From Balneolaceae bacterium UBA3186 (GTDB lineage Bacteria; Bacteroidota; Rhodothermia; Balneolales; Balneolaceae), in contig DEXK01000011.1 in assembly GCA_002364085.1 (NCBI GenBank), positions 554,090-618,089 of the forward strand: a stretch of 64,000 nt of DNA. Direction: 5' to 3'. Below, one piece after another: positions 18,295-27,483 of this stretch (its first letter is position 1; every line of letters begins with the position of its first letter). The notes under the pieces were generated by a model. That model saw only the letters and a list, made by a program, of their open reading frames with translations, was not told the DNA's origin and searched no databases. A program made the translations under genes and the position numbers.

Positions 18295-18870
18295 TTATTG
18301 ATTTACCGGAGAACTTGTTAAAAGCACTCCTTGCCTTTGATTTGATGTAGTTTCTACCCTGTTTATTGGAATCAGTTTTTCGAAACTCTTTTCATAATCA
18401 GCTATAATTCTTTCCGCTTGTGTAGTATTTGTACGATCTGAAATTTTTATAATTTCATTTCTATCTACCCAAGGTTGAATTGAAGATGTATTTAACAGAT
18501 TTGTAGAATTGTGTGGATTCGAGGTTACTTCAAGATTGAAGAAATATAAAACAGCCGAAATTAAAAGTAACAACGAAGCAACCGCTGCTACACTTTTGCC
18601 AAACCACCCTATAAGTTTGTATGAGCTTCTTAACTGTCTTTGCTGATCTAATACTGCCCTCTCTCGTACTTTTTTGAGAATATCAGCTGGTGCCTGTTTT
18701 ATTGGTAACTTTTTAACCTTATTAAATGTGCTCCTTAAACTTTCAACTTCTATGAGTAAGTTTTCATTACTCATCATTTCCCTTTCAAATTCGATCTCCT
18801 CAGAGGGATCCATCTCCCTCATGAGGTACCGAATACAGTCTTCATCGTTTATTTGCATATTTAAACTCAT
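18295..18870 (-). CDS. Probable anti-sigma factor, single-pass membrane protein
   Basis: A 191-residue protein with an N-terminal cytoplasmic part (an acidic helical segment, ENLLIEVESLR), one membrane segment (about 93-111) and a poorly conserved outer part. The layout, and its position overlapping the end of an ECF-type sigma gene by 29 bases, point to the cognate anti-sigma factor. No HxxxCxxC zinc motif is present, so it is not a ZAS-type protein. ATG at 18870 was chosen because GAGGA lies about 10 bases upstream; the frame runs back to a TTG at 18888. Confidence 0.7.
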   Translation of the reverse strand: MSLNMQINDEDCIRYLMREMDPSEEIEFEREMMSNENLLIEVESLRSTFNKVKKLPIKQAPADILKKVRERAVLDQQRQLRSSYKLIGWFGKSVAAVASLLLLISAVLYFFNLEVTSNPHNSTNLLNTSSIQPWVDRNEIIKISDRTNTTQAERIIADYEKSFEKLIPINRVETTSNQRQGVLLTSSPVNQ

Positions 18871-19486
18871 GTTGTCTTTCTTCCTCAAAGTGCTTGCGCA
18901 AATTAATCAACGCATAACGCATACGACCTAGTGCCGTATTTATTGATACGTTAGTCAATTCTGCTATTTCTTTAAAGGGCATTTCATAATAATGCCTCAA
19001 AAGTACAACGGTGCGTTGTTCCTCAGGTAATTTAGCTATATGAGCCATTAAACTGGACTTTGTTTCGCCCTCAACCATTTGCTCATCAGCATCTACCCAA
19101 CTCTCGTCAGTCATTCTATCGAAGTAATCTGAGCGAGAATCTTCATCGTCGTACCAAGAGTTAACGTCGATGTAGCGCTTTTGTTTTCTTATATGATCAA
19201 TTGTTGCATTGTGCGCAATTCTCATCACCCAAGCAATCCATTTACCTTGTTCGTTGTAGGTGTCATCCATTTTTGTGACTACCTTCGTAAATACTTCCTG
19301 AAAAATATCATTAGCGGTTTCAGGGTTGTTGATCATACTATAAATGTATGAATAAATTTTAGCCTGATGTCGGTTCATTAGTTCATTAAATGCTGCTTCA
19401 TCAGCTTTTTTTCTAAAATAACGTACCAGATCTCTGTCCCGAAGATCTTTATAAGATGCCTTTGTAGTTCTCTTTAATAGTTCCAT
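18842..19486 (-). CDS. RNA polymerase sigma-70 family factor, ECF type
   Basis: ECF sigma factor of 214 residues. Region 2 is clear (NDIFQEVFTKV, then WVMRIAHNATIDHIRKQKR) and region 4 carries the helix-turn-helix (LPEEQRTVVLLRHY, FKEIAELTNVSINTALGRMRYAL). An acidic insertion of about 35 residues between regions 2 and 4 (rich in Asp and Glu, with WYDDEDSRSDYFDR) is longer than usual. ATG at 19486 is preferred with GGGTG upstream; a GTG at 19495 is 3 codons earlier. Translationally coupled to the following anti-sigma gene. Confidence 0.9.
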   Translation of the reverse strand: MELLKRTTKASYKDLRDRDLVRYFRKKADEAAFNELMNRHQAKIYSYIYSMINNPETANDIFQEVFTKVVTKMDDTYNEQGKWIAWVMRIAHNATIDHIRKQKRYIDVNSWYDDEDSRSDYFDRMTDESWVDADEQMVEGETKSSLMAHIAKLPEEQRTVVLLRHYYEMPFKEIAELTNVSINTALGRMRYALINLRKHFEEERQHEFKYANKR

Positions 19487-19723
19487 TGTGTTCACCCGTG
19501 TATTTTGGGATTAACTCTTTGTCAAAGTATTAATTGAACAGTGGTTATTATTATTCAATTCAATCAATAACATTAATTAACACAAAGAGCATTTTACCTC
19601 TTGCCTTATTCTATTGTACGAAGAGCTAAGTCAAGTGGCTTGGTTCTATTTTAATTGATGACGCTCAACCTTCATATCACATGATGATGTTAGCTCTCAC
19701 ATCACATTATATGTACAGACGAT

Positions 19724-21568
19724 CTAATTATTAAAATGGTTGTAAACTTTCTCTCCGTTTTTTTTACCAACCACTTTTTGAATTTCATCTAATTCTGCTT
19801 GCTTGATTTGCTTTACGGAACCGAATTCCTTCAATAAAGATTGGGATGTTTTTTGCCCAACCCCTTCTATGTCTGTAAGCTCTGTAATTAGAATTCTTTT
19901 AGACCTTTTTTGACGGTGAAATGTGATCGCGAATCGGTGTGCTTCATCTCTTACTTGTTGAATAAGTTTAAGCGCAGTCGATTTTTTAGGGATCATTATT
20001 GATTCTGATTTTCCCGGTAAAAACACTTCTTCTAATCTTTTAGCCAAACCGATAATTTCACATTCTCCATAGAAGCCAATTTCTTTAAGCGCTTCCACTG
20101 CAGAACTAAGTTGTCCTTTCCCACCATCAACAATAATAAGATCCGGAATGTGAAGACCGTCTTTCATAACAGCAGTATATCTTCGAGTCAAAATCTCTTT
20201 CATAGAAGCAAAGTCATCAGGACCGACAACCGTTTTAATATTGAATCTCTTATACTCACTTTTTCTGGGTTTTGCATCTACAAAACAAACCATGGAAGCA
20301 ACAGGATCTGATCCCTGTAAATTTGAATTATCAAAGCACTCAATTCTTCTGGGAAGTCTTTGAAGTCCCAAATGTTCTTTTAACTCTTTTACGGCATGAG
20401 GAATGCGATCGCGTTCTGCTTTTTCTTTTTCTAATCTTCTTTCATTTAAATGAAGCTTCGCATTCGCTTTGGCCATTTTGATAAGTTGAGCCTTTTCTCC
20501 AATCTGTGGTACATGAACCGGTACTTTTTTCCCTTTTTCCTGATATAAGTACTGTACCAATGCTTCATCATCTTCCATTTCTTTGCTGATATACACCTCA
20601 TCCGGAATGGCAGCAGTATATTGTCCGGTGTAATAATCTTCCACAAACGATTGAAGCAGAACACCTTCAGACAGTCCATCAATATTTTTCAAGAAGCGGT
20701 GGAATTTACCTATCAACTTTCCTTCTCGTACTTTAAATAGTACACCACAAGCTTCGCTTAATTCTTGATCTATAGTTAAAGCAAAAACATCTCTGTCTAC
20801 TTTTTTATCCGCGACCATTTTCATTTTCTTGCTGTAGCGCTCCACGGCAATAAGACTATCCCGAAGTTTAGCCGCTTCTTCAAATGCTAAAGCGGAAGAT
20901 GCTATTTCCATCTCTTCTTTCAGTTCACGGATCAACATTTCCGTTTGTCCATTCAGCAAACGCTCTACTTTAGATACAACAACATTATAGCGTTCATTAT
21001 CCCAATCGCCAGAGCAGTTCTCTAAATAGTCATCAAAACAGGAATGCCACTTTGGAATTCCGCGAGTTCGATCAATATTCTTGATTGAAACCGCGCATGT
21101 ACAAAGATCAAAAGCTTTACGAATGGTTTCCAGCATTCGCTTCATGTTTATGACGCTGTCGTACGGACCATAATATTTACTTCCGTCTTTCACGATAGTT
21201 CGAGTTGGAAACACTCTTGGTTTATCATCTTTTGTAATGCAGATGTAAGGATACGACTTGTCATCCCGATACATAATATTATAGCGAGGCTGATACTGCT
21301 TAATGAAATTATTCTCCAAGATCAGAGCTTCCGCTTCCGAATCGGTAACTACTACTTCCAGATCATCGATCTTAGAAACCATGGTTTTGATTCGCCCATC
21401 TACATTGCGGGATTCCTGAAAATAAGAGCGAACTCTGTTTCTGAGCTTTTTGGCTTTTCCTACATACAGCACACTTCCACTTTTATCTCTGTAGATATAC
21501 ACTCCGGGTAAAAGCGGTAGATTCGCTACTTTTTCAGAAACTTCTATGTTGATCTTGGGATTGCTCAC
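19724..21568 (-). CDS. uvrC: Excinuclease ABC subunit C
   Basis: Dual-incision nuclease of nucleotide excision repair, acting with UvrA and UvrB. The 614-residue chain has all expected parts: GIY-YIG endonuclease domain (about 17-98, with GVYIYRDKSGSVLYVGKAKK), a UvrB-binding UVR motif (EEMEIASSALAFEEAAKLRD, about 206-225), the RNase H-like 5' nuclease domain (ECFDNSN and LIIVDGGKGQL) and a C-terminal helix-hairpin-helix pair (DIEGVGQKTSQSLLKEFGS). Length matches the E. coli protein. Monocistronic; the 228 bases between it and the sigma gene show no gene. Confidence 0.97.
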   Translation of the reverse strand: MSNPKINIEVSEKVANLPLLPGVYIYRDKSGSVLYVGKAKKLRNRVRSYFQESRNVDGRIKTMVSKIDDLEVVVTDSEAEALILENNFIKQYQPRYNIMYRDDKSYPYICITKDDKPRVFPTRTIVKDGSKYYGPYDSVINMKRMLETIRKAFDLCTCAVSIKNIDRTRGIPKWHSCFDDYLENCSGDWDNERYNVVVSKVERLLNGQTEMLIRELKEEMEIASSALAFEEAAKLRDSLIAVERYSKKMKMVADKKVDRDVFALTIDQELSEACGVLFKVREGKLIGKFHRFLKNIDGLSEGVLLQSFVEDYYTGQYTAAIPDEVYISKEMEDDEALVQYLYQEKGKKVPVHVPQIGEKAQLIKMAKANAKLHLNERRLEKEKAERDRIPHAVKELKEHLGLQRLPRRIECFDNSNLQGSDPVASMVCFVDAKPRKSEYKRFNIKTVVGPDDFASMKEILTRRYTAVMKDGLHIPDLIIVDGGKGQLSSAVEALKEIGFYGECEIIGLAKRLEEVFLPGKSESIMIPKKSTALKLIQQVRDEAHRFAITFHRQKRSKRILITELTDIEGVGQKTSQSLLKEFGSVKQIKQAELDEIQKVVGKKNGEKVYNHFNN

Positions 21569-21671
21569 GGTTTAAAGGTAGTGGTTTTGGAACACTGATT
21601 CCTCTGATGGTTTTCTTAAAGTTCTTTTGATTCAAAACTTCTTTTCGTATTTATAGCGAAATATTTTTGAT

Positions 21672-21926
21672 ATGAACAACAAGATCCCAAACGGCTTAGT
21701 TTTTTCATCGCGATCTCCCAAGCGAAGAAAACGTGCATTTATTTTAGTTCCGATTCTGGTACTGATTCAGATCTGTTTGATCTGGCCGGTTTATCCACTG
21801 ATGAGTTCGGCAAAGCCATTAGTTCTTGGGCTGCCACTTTCCTTTTTCTGGGTTATTCTGATGGTCTGTTGCTCCTTTACAGCACTCTTTCTCTTTTTCA
21901 GAAAAGATACTGAGGAGGAAGACTAG
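21672..21926 (+). CDS. DUF3311-like small membrane protein
   Basis: An 84-residue protein with two membrane segments (about 23-43 and 54-76) and a basic N-terminus with an SPKRRKR stretch. PLVLGLPLSFFWVI is typical of DUF3311, a family encoded next to sodium:solute symporters and thought to be an accessory subunit. Its stop (TAG, 21924-21926) is immediately followed by the TTG start of the symporter, so the two are translationally coupled. Confidence 0.78.
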   Translation: MNNKIPNGLVFSSRSPKRRKRAFILVPILVLIQICLIWPVYPLMSSAKPLVLGLPLSFFWVILMVCCSFTALFLFFRKDTEEED

Positions 21927-23405
21927 TTGGCTGACTGGATCATTATTCTCGGAATTTGTGGGATCTATTTGGTGATCACTTTGGTGATGGGAATCATCCC
22001 GGGAAGAAAAGTGAGTAACAGTGCCGCCGGATATGTAGCCGGTGATCGCTCCATGAATGTGTTCATTCTTTACTTTGTGCTGGGCGCTTCCATCTTTTCG
22101 TCTTTTGCATTTTTGGGTGGACCGGGTTGGGCGTATTCCCGTGGAGCAGCCGCTTTCTACATTATCGCTTACGGAGCTTTGGGAATGGTTCCCTTTTATT
22201 TCTTTGGTCCTAAAGCCAGAAAACTTGGAGCTAAACACGGTTTTGTAACTCAAGCAGAATTGCTTCAGGATCGCTACAACAGTAAAGTACTTTCAGCTCT
22301 TTTAGCAATCCTAACTGTAGTAGTTTTAATTCCCTATTTAACCCTTCAAATGAAAGGCGCCGGATTAGTACTGAACACTATAAGTGAAGGGACTATACCT
22401 GAATGGTTAGGCGCCGGAATTGCGTACGGAGTCGTGCTTGTGTACGTGTTTTTTAGTGGAGTGATGGGCGTGGGATGGACGAACACTTTTCAGGGAATTT
22501 TTATGCTGATCATTGCCTGGTTTTTGGGAATATATCTCCCAGAGAAAATTTATGGAGGAATCGGGCCGATGTTTGAGGAATTAATTGCTTCCGATTTTGG
22601 TGACGCTTTAACTGCTCCCGGGTTAACCAGTAGCGGAGCCGCCTGGGATTGGTGGGGATTCAGTTCTGCAGTGTTGATCTCTGCCATTGGGTTTTCCATG
22701 TGGCCACATTTCTTTATGAAAGCATTTGCTGCAAAAAGTGATCGTACTATTAAACTAACGGTTGTCCTCTATCCTACTTTTCAGATCTTTTTGGTTCCGA
22801 TATTGATCATCGGTTTTGCTGCTGTTCTTGCTTTTCCAAATGTAACCCCGGCTGATTCCATTCTGCCACATGTATTGCTTCAAATGGATCTGCCGGTAAT
22901 TCTGATCGGTTTGGTTTGTGCCGGGACTTTGGCAGCTTCCATGTCTTCGGGTGATGCTATTGTTCATGCAGCGGCTTCGGTTGCCGTTCGGGATGGACTT
23001 TCGAAATCCCCATCACTTGCGAACTGGATGAAAGTAGAAGGCAATGAACGAACTTTGATACGAATTTTAGTAGTCGTCATTAGTTTGATCGCCTATTACT
23101 TCGCAGTGTTTTCAGAAACGGATATTGTTTCTCTATTGCTGGGAGCTTATGGCGGAATTGCTCAGATGTTCCCGTTGGTATTTGCCATGTTCTACTGGCC
23201 TCGGGCTAACGGAAAAGGTGCACTGGCAGGATTGATCGGTGGGATTGTGGTCACGCTGTTCTTCCTGTACAATCCCGAATTCAAACCACTTCCTATGCAT
23301 GAGGGAATTTATGGGTTAATTGTAAACCTGGCTTTATTGATAGGAATTAGCTTAGCAACTGAGCCTGAGGACAGAGAGCGGATTGTGAGGTATACGGAGC
23401 TTTGA
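21927..23405 (+). CDS. Sodium:solute symporter family protein
   Basis: SSS-family transporter of 492 residues with about 13 membrane helices, likely Na+-coupled import of an organic solute. The start is TTG directly after the stop of the DUF3311 gene. Family marks include FLGGPGWAYSRG in the third helix region and LVCAGTLAASMSSGDAIVHAAASVAVRDG near residue 330-358, the conserved SSS segment around helix 8-9. The PanF/PutP branch cannot be told apart. No metabolic neighbour hints at the solute. Confidence 0.9.
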   Translation: MADWIIILGICGIYLVITLVMGIIPGRKVSNSAAGYVAGDRSMNVFILYFVLGASIFSSFAFLGGPGWAYSRGAAAFYIIAYGALGMVPFYFFGPKARKLGAKHGFVTQAELLQDRYNSKVLSALLAILTVVVLIPYLTLQMKGAGLVLNTISEGTIPEWLGAGIAYGVVLVYVFFSGVMGVGWTNTFQGIFMLIIAWFLGIYLPEKIYGGIGPMFEELIASDFGDALTAPGLTSSGAAWDWWGFSSAVLISAIGFSMWPHFFMKAFAAKSDRTIKLTVVLYPTFQIFLVPILIIGFAAVLAFPNVTPADSILPHVLLQMDLPVILIGLVCAGTLAASMSSGDAIVHAAASVAVRDGLSKSPSLANWMKVEGNERTLIRILVVVISLIAYYFAVFSETDIVSLLLGAYGGIAQMFPLVFAMFYWPRANGKGALAGLIGGIVVTLFFLYNPEFKPLPMHEGIYGLIVNLALLIGISLATEPEDRERIVRYTEL

Positions 23406-23471
23406 AAATGAATAATCTAAATATCACATTAGAGATAAAGTGGCAGAGTTCACTTTGTTTTGTATATAATC

Positions 23472-24350
23472 ATGAATGATTCATTATCATATATTGCGAG
23501 GCTGGAAAAACAATTGCAGGATTTAGAGCCGGTCATTGATATTATGATGGATAACTCTTCGATTTATTATTATGACATTAATGCAGATAATTCTGGTGTT
23601 TTTTTCATAGGAGCTAATGTTTATCATTGGGGGGACAAGGACGAGAAAAATCAAATTTTAGCTAAAACTCTCTATCGAAAGTTCTACGAAAACTTTGAAT
23701 TACTTCTCGAGAATGCACACCCTAATACACTTAAAAAAATTGAAGAATCTGATAAGGAAATATTAAACTTAATCGAACAGAATGATGCCCCATCATCTAC
23801 AGATTTAGGAAAGTCAATTTTTAGAAATGAGACAAAAAATTTTAGGGATTATTTACAGTTATTGACTTCTGAAGTCAAAAAGAATGTTATTGTACCTGAT
23901 ACAAATTCAATAATTCAATTTCCAAACCCAATTTCTTACAGATCTATAGCATCGAGTGAAAAATTTAATTTTGTAATCTTACCTACAGTACTTTCTGAAC
24001 TTGATAAACTTAAAACTACCCATCGAAATGATGATTTTAGAAAAAAAGTGAAATCAGTTATTTCTAGACTGAAAGGGTATCGAAATCAAGGAAATGTCTT
24101 GGTAGGTGTCAAAGTTGATAAAACTATAACTGTTAAAATGATTGCAACTGAGCCAAACTTTAATAAAACTTTAGGTTGGATAGATTCTAAAAATAACGAT
24201 GATCGGATTATAGCTAATGTCCTCGAGTTACAACTCAACCACCCAAGTGACAATGTTATTTTGGTGACATCCGATATCAACTTACAGAACAAAGCTCAAC
24301 TTGCAAACCTAACTGTTTTTGATACTGATGAACTTGAAGGAAAAAAATAA
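23472..24350 (+). CDS. PIN-domain protein with uncharacterised N-terminal region
   Basis: A 292-residue protein. The C-terminal half is a PIN-type nuclease domain: VPDTNS (Asp143), Glu176 in TVLSELDKLK, the Asp pair 243-244 in NNDDRI and Asp258 in VTSDINLQNKA supply the usual acidic metal ligands. The first 130 residues are helical and charged and match no family known to me. ATG at 23472 is used; the frame opens with TTG at 23460. There is no antitoxin-like gene next to it, and the size and the extra domain argue against a simple VapC toxin. Confidence 0.75.
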   Translation: MNDSLSYIARLEKQLQDLEPVIDIMMDNSSIYYYDINADNSGVFFIGANVYHWGDKDEKNQILAKTLYRKFYENFELLLENAHPNTLKKIEESDKEILNLIEQNDAPSSTDLGKSIFRNETKNFRDYLQLLTSEVKKNVIVPDTNSIIQFPNPISYRSIASSEKFNFVILPTVLSELDKLKTTHRNDDFRKKVKSVISRLKGYRNQGNVLVGVKVDKTITVKMIATEPNFNKTLGWIDSKNNDDRIIANVLELQLNHPSDNVILVTSDINLQNKAQLANLTVFDTDELEGKK

Positions 24351-24422
24351 ATCTATCTATATGACTCTTAATATTATCATTGATTTATAACTTTTTAGTC
24401 AATATTTCACGAAACCCTCCTT

Positions 24423-24842
24423 ATGAATTTAACTTCAAACCCAAAAACCACCGAAGTTTTCGAGAATTATCCTGATTCCGTTCGGTCTCAAATGGAGAAG
24501 CTCAGAAAATTGGTGCTGGAAATAGCTTCAGAAGTTGATGGCTTGGAAAATTTGGAGGAAACACTGAAATGGGGAGAGCCCAGTTATCTTACCAAACACG
24601 GAAGCACGGTACGTATGGACTGGAAAGAAAAGAATCCGGATCAATATGCTATGTATTTCAAATGCACTTCAAAATTGGTTCCCACTTTCAAAGAACTCTA
24701 TCAGGATGTATTCACATTTGAGGGAGACCGCGCCATCGTATTCAAGCTGGATGAAAAAATCCCCGACAAAGAGCTTAAGCATTGTATAAAACTTGCTCTC
24801 ACTTATCACAAAGTGAAGCATTTGTTGCTTTTGGGAGCTTGA
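24423..24842 (+). CDS. DUF1801 domain protein
   Basis: A 139-residue member of the DUF1801 (YdhG/YjbR-like fold) family. The pattern LRKLVLEIASEV, then ETLKWGEPSYLT, then MYFKCTSKLVPTFKELY, and a C-terminal YHKVKHL helix fits closely. The family has a small alpha/beta fold and no known activity. It stands alone, with 72 bases before it and a convergent ppk2 gene after it. Confidence 0.85.
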   Translation: MNLTSNPKTTEVFENYPDSVRSQMEKLRKLVLEIASEVDGLENLEETLKWGEPSYLTKHGSTVRMDWKEKNPDQYAMYFKCTSKLVPTFKELYQDVFTFEGDRAIVFKLDEKIPDKELKHCIKLALTYHKVKHLLLLGA

Positions 24843-24902
24843 AAATACGTTACTTTCAAGGACAATAAATTTTAGTAATTCTGTAAATTCAATTCAAGAT
24901 AA

Positions 24903-25724
24903 TTAACTGTCAACAGGATTTTCTCCATAGATCGCCGGAACCCAGTTTTGACTTTTTATGGAAGGTCTTTCATAATCTGTATCAACAATTAATGGTGGCA
25001 ACTCGATTGGGTCTGGAGTTAGATCCTGATAATCGATTTTACTCAAAAGATGGGTCATACAGTTTAAGCGGGCATGTCTTTTAACGTCAGCATTTACCAC
25101 ATACCAAGGAGATTCAGGTGTATCGGTATGTTCTAACATTACATCTTTAGCTTTAGAATATTCCACCCATTTACTTCTTGCCAAGAGATCCATATCACTG
25201 AGTTTCCATCGCTTGAGAGGATCATTATTTCTATCCTGAAAACGTTTATCCTGAACGCCGTCACTGATCGCAAACCAATATTTTATAAGAATAATACCTG
25301 ATCCGATGAGCATTTTCTCAAAGTCCGGACACGTTCTAAGGAATTCCCAATACTCTTCATCAGAGCAAAAACCCATTACTCGCTCTACTCCTGCTCTATT
25401 ATACCAACTTCGGTCAAAAATCACGATCTCGCCTGCTGAAGGAAGATGTTGTACATATCTCTGAAAATACCATTGTGTTTGCTCCTTTTCAGTTGGCTTT
25501 GCAAGTGCTGCCACACGAACGGTTCTGGGATTCAATGGAGCAGTTATCCTTTTTATGACTCCACCCTTTCCAGCAGCATCTCTTCCTTCAAAGATCACGC
25601 ACACTTTTAGCTGCTTTTCTTTTACCCAATATTGCAGTTTCAGTAATTCTGACTGTAGTTTGGCAAGTTCTTCAGCATATACTTCGTACTTCAGCTTACC
25701 ATTTTTATAATTTTCTTTGTCCAT
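24903..25724 (-). CDS. ppk2: Polyphosphate kinase 2
   Basis: PPK2-family kinase that transfers phosphate between polyphosphate and nucleotides. The 273-residue, single-domain protein shows Walker A GRDAAGKGG (47-55), Walker B with VIFDRSWYNRAGVERVMGF (from 101), a lid region with KRWKLSDMDLLARSKW and the conserved SPWYVVNADVKRHARLN. Length fits the class I/III one-domain group. Whether it favours ADP, GDP or AMP cannot be settled from sequence. Its start codon overlaps the remnant upstream of the SRPBCC pseudogene. Confidence 0.93.
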   Translation of the reverse strand: MDKENYKNGKLKYEVYAEELAKLQSELLKLQYWVKEKQLKVCVIFEGRDAAGKGGVIKRITAPLNPRTVRVAALAKPTEKEQTQWYFQRYVQHLPSAGEIVIFDRSWYNRAGVERVMGFCSDEEYWEFLRTCPDFEKMLIGSGIILIKYWFAISDGVQDKRFQDRNNDPLKRWKLSDMDLLARSKWVEYSKAKDVMLEHTDTPESPWYVVNADVKRHARLNCMTHLLSKIDYQDLTPDPIELPPLIVDTDYERPSIKSQNWVPAIYGENPVDS

Positions 25725-25749
25725 ATCAAAAAAAGAGATATTTAGTAAT

Positions 25750-26053
25750 TTTACATTATATCAAGATCATTACTGGCAAGTCATTTTCAAAATTAATATT
25801 CATAAGTACGAAGGTGAAACTTATTCACATACGGGTGAATATAAAGAGGCCTCTCCAACAGATAAGATAATATTCTGTTGGAATTCAAATAGTGGTTGCC
25901 AATGCTCTGGTAACAATCACTCTTTCAGAGGTTGGTGGCGGAACAGAAGTTAAATTAATGCATGAGTTTATGCCAAATGATCAACAAGTAGAAAATCACA
26001 TCGGTGGTTGGACCATGATACTTGAGCGATTGAACGATGTTGTACTTAGTTAA
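25750..26053 (+). pseudogene. Frameshifted SRPBCC (AHSA1-type) domain remnant
   Basis: Two reading frames together spell the C-terminal two thirds of an AHSA1/SRPBCC domain. The first frame gives YEGETYSHTGEYKEASPTDK followed by IIFCWNS. After about 25885 the sense moves to the +1 frame with VVANALVTITLSEVGGGTEV, then LMHEF and ending GGWTMILERLNDVV before TAA at 26051. The usual N-terminal helix and first strands are absent, and the left end runs into the ppk2 start. This is a decayed gene, damaged by both truncation and a frameshift; a sequencing error could explain the frameshift but not the missing N-terminus. Confidence 0.75.
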
Positions 26054-26111
26054 GAGCTAATATTCTTTAAAAAGCAGGTATTATACTATTGTTGAAATAG
26101 CTGCTACTTTT

Positions 26112-26486
26112 TTAAAAATTAACCAACTTCATTACACTTCTTTGATTTCCGGTGTCGATCAAATTATAAGCAATTAGTTTAGGATCTTGACCTTTTTTAA
26201 CTGGATCCAGGATAGCTATTAACATTCGTTTTGTTTCCTGAGACCCAATCAAATTATACACCTTTATTGAATCTTTTTTTAAATCCGGATTTGAAAGCTC
26301 TTTCAATGATTTAATATCATATTCTTGTATCAGATGAGCAACATCTTCTAAAACCCTTTTACCCTTATAGTCTATTGTTGCAATCTCGATAGAATGTTGA
26401 TAACTGAAATCAATATTATTATCCAAAAATACTTTTGGAATACAAATCTCTCTGAATACTTCTTTTCTCTTAAACCAATTAAACAT
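26112..26486 (-). CDS. Hypothetical protein
   Basis: A 124-residue protein without signal or membrane segment, with mixed alpha/beta character (IEIATIDYKGKRVLEDVAHL, KRMLIAILDPVKKG). It begins MFNWFKRKEVF, and no family is recognised. It stands alone: a 58-base gap separates it from the SRPBCC remnant, and the 298 bases on the other side up to the RluA gene carry no gene or clear structure. Confidence 0.5.
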   Translation of the reverse strand: MFNWFKRKEVFREICIPKVFLDNNIDFSYQHSIEIATIDYKGKRVLEDVAHLIQEYDIKSLKELSNPDLKKDSIKVYNLIGSQETKRMLIAILDPVKKGQDPKLIAYNLIDTGNQRSVMKLVNF

Positions 26487-26784
26487 ATCTATTCATTTGA
26501 TGAATCTTCTCTGTATAAATCTCTTTATTCATACTCTTTAATAAAGGAGTAAATAGATCACTCTATGTTACATTTGCACTGAACGGGCTTTATATACTTT
26601 TATTTGCTTGCAATCAAAAAATAAGGAAATTTATATTCACTAACCTTTCAGTCTTTTAATATTAAATATTTATAAGAACTGAGAATTGATATTATAATTC
26701 ATTGAATGTCAATGAATTAATCAAAAAGCAATTAGAATTGTAGATTTAAAAAGATGTATTTTTCTAATTAATCTGAGAATAGAA

Positions 26785-27483
26785 ATGAAAAAACACACCA
26801 CGCGTACCAATCCCGATATTCCCATTATTTATGAAGACAATCATTTATTAGTGATTGATAAACCCGCAGGTGTACTTTCGCAGGAAGATCATACCGGAGA
26901 TCCTGATGTACTTACGCTTTGTAAGAAGTACATCAAGAAGAAATATAACAAACCGGGAGATGTTTGGATGGGTTTGGTTCACCGATTAGACAGGCCTGTA
27001 AGTGGAGTAATGGTTTTGGCCAGAACCTCAAAAGCAGCGTCTCGACTATCTGAACAGATTAGAAATAATAAAATGGACAAAACTTACTGGGCAATGGTAG
27101 AAGGCATGACTCCCCCAAATGCCACTATGGTTCATTACCTGGAGAAAGATAATCGTTCGAATAACGTTTCCGCATATAAAAAGCCCAGAGGCAAAGCCAA
27201 AGAATCTAAGCTCAGCTTTGAAACCATCAAACAAAATTCCAATTACAGCTTGGTTGAAATAGACTTATTTACGGGTCGACCTCATCAGATAAGAGTACAA
27301 ATGGCAAAAGAAGGGCATCCTTTATGGGGCGATTATCGATACGGAGAAGAAGGTACTAAAGATGGCAAAGATATTGGATTAAGAGCCGTTCGTTTGAGTA
27401 TCGAACATCCAACGCTTAATAAGAAAATGACTTTTGAAGCACCTGTTCCAAATCTCCAGCCATGGAATTTCTTTGAGTATTAA
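26785..27483 (+). CDS. RluA-family pseudouridine synthase
   Basis: RNA pseudouridine synthase of 232 residues. HRLDRPVSG (66-74) carries the catalytic Asp69, preceded by the family opening DNHLLVIDKPAGVLSQ and followed by GRPHQIRVQMAKEGHPLWGDYRY in the C-terminal part. It lacks an S4 domain, so it resembles the short RluA/RluE-type proteins; the RNA site modified is unknown. It ends overlapping the convergent thioredoxin-like gene by 4 bases. Confidence 0.92.
   Translation: MKKHTTRTNPDIPIIYEDNHLLVIDKPAGVLSQEDHTGDPDVLTLCKKYIKKKYNKPGDVWMGLVHRLDRPVSGVMVLARTSKAASRLSEQIRNNKMDKTYWAMVEGMTPPNATMVHYLEKDNRSNNVSAYKKPRGKAKESKLSFETIKQNSNYSLVEIDLFTGRPHQIRVQMAKEGHPLWGDYRYGEEGTKDGKDIGLRAVRLSIEHPTLNKKMTFEAPVPNLQPWNFFEY

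Noticed and set aside
25717..25953. 78-residue protein on the plus strand
   Set aside because: Its first part overlaps ppk2 and the last residues come from the shifted frame; the DNA is better read as a frameshifted SRPBCC remnant.
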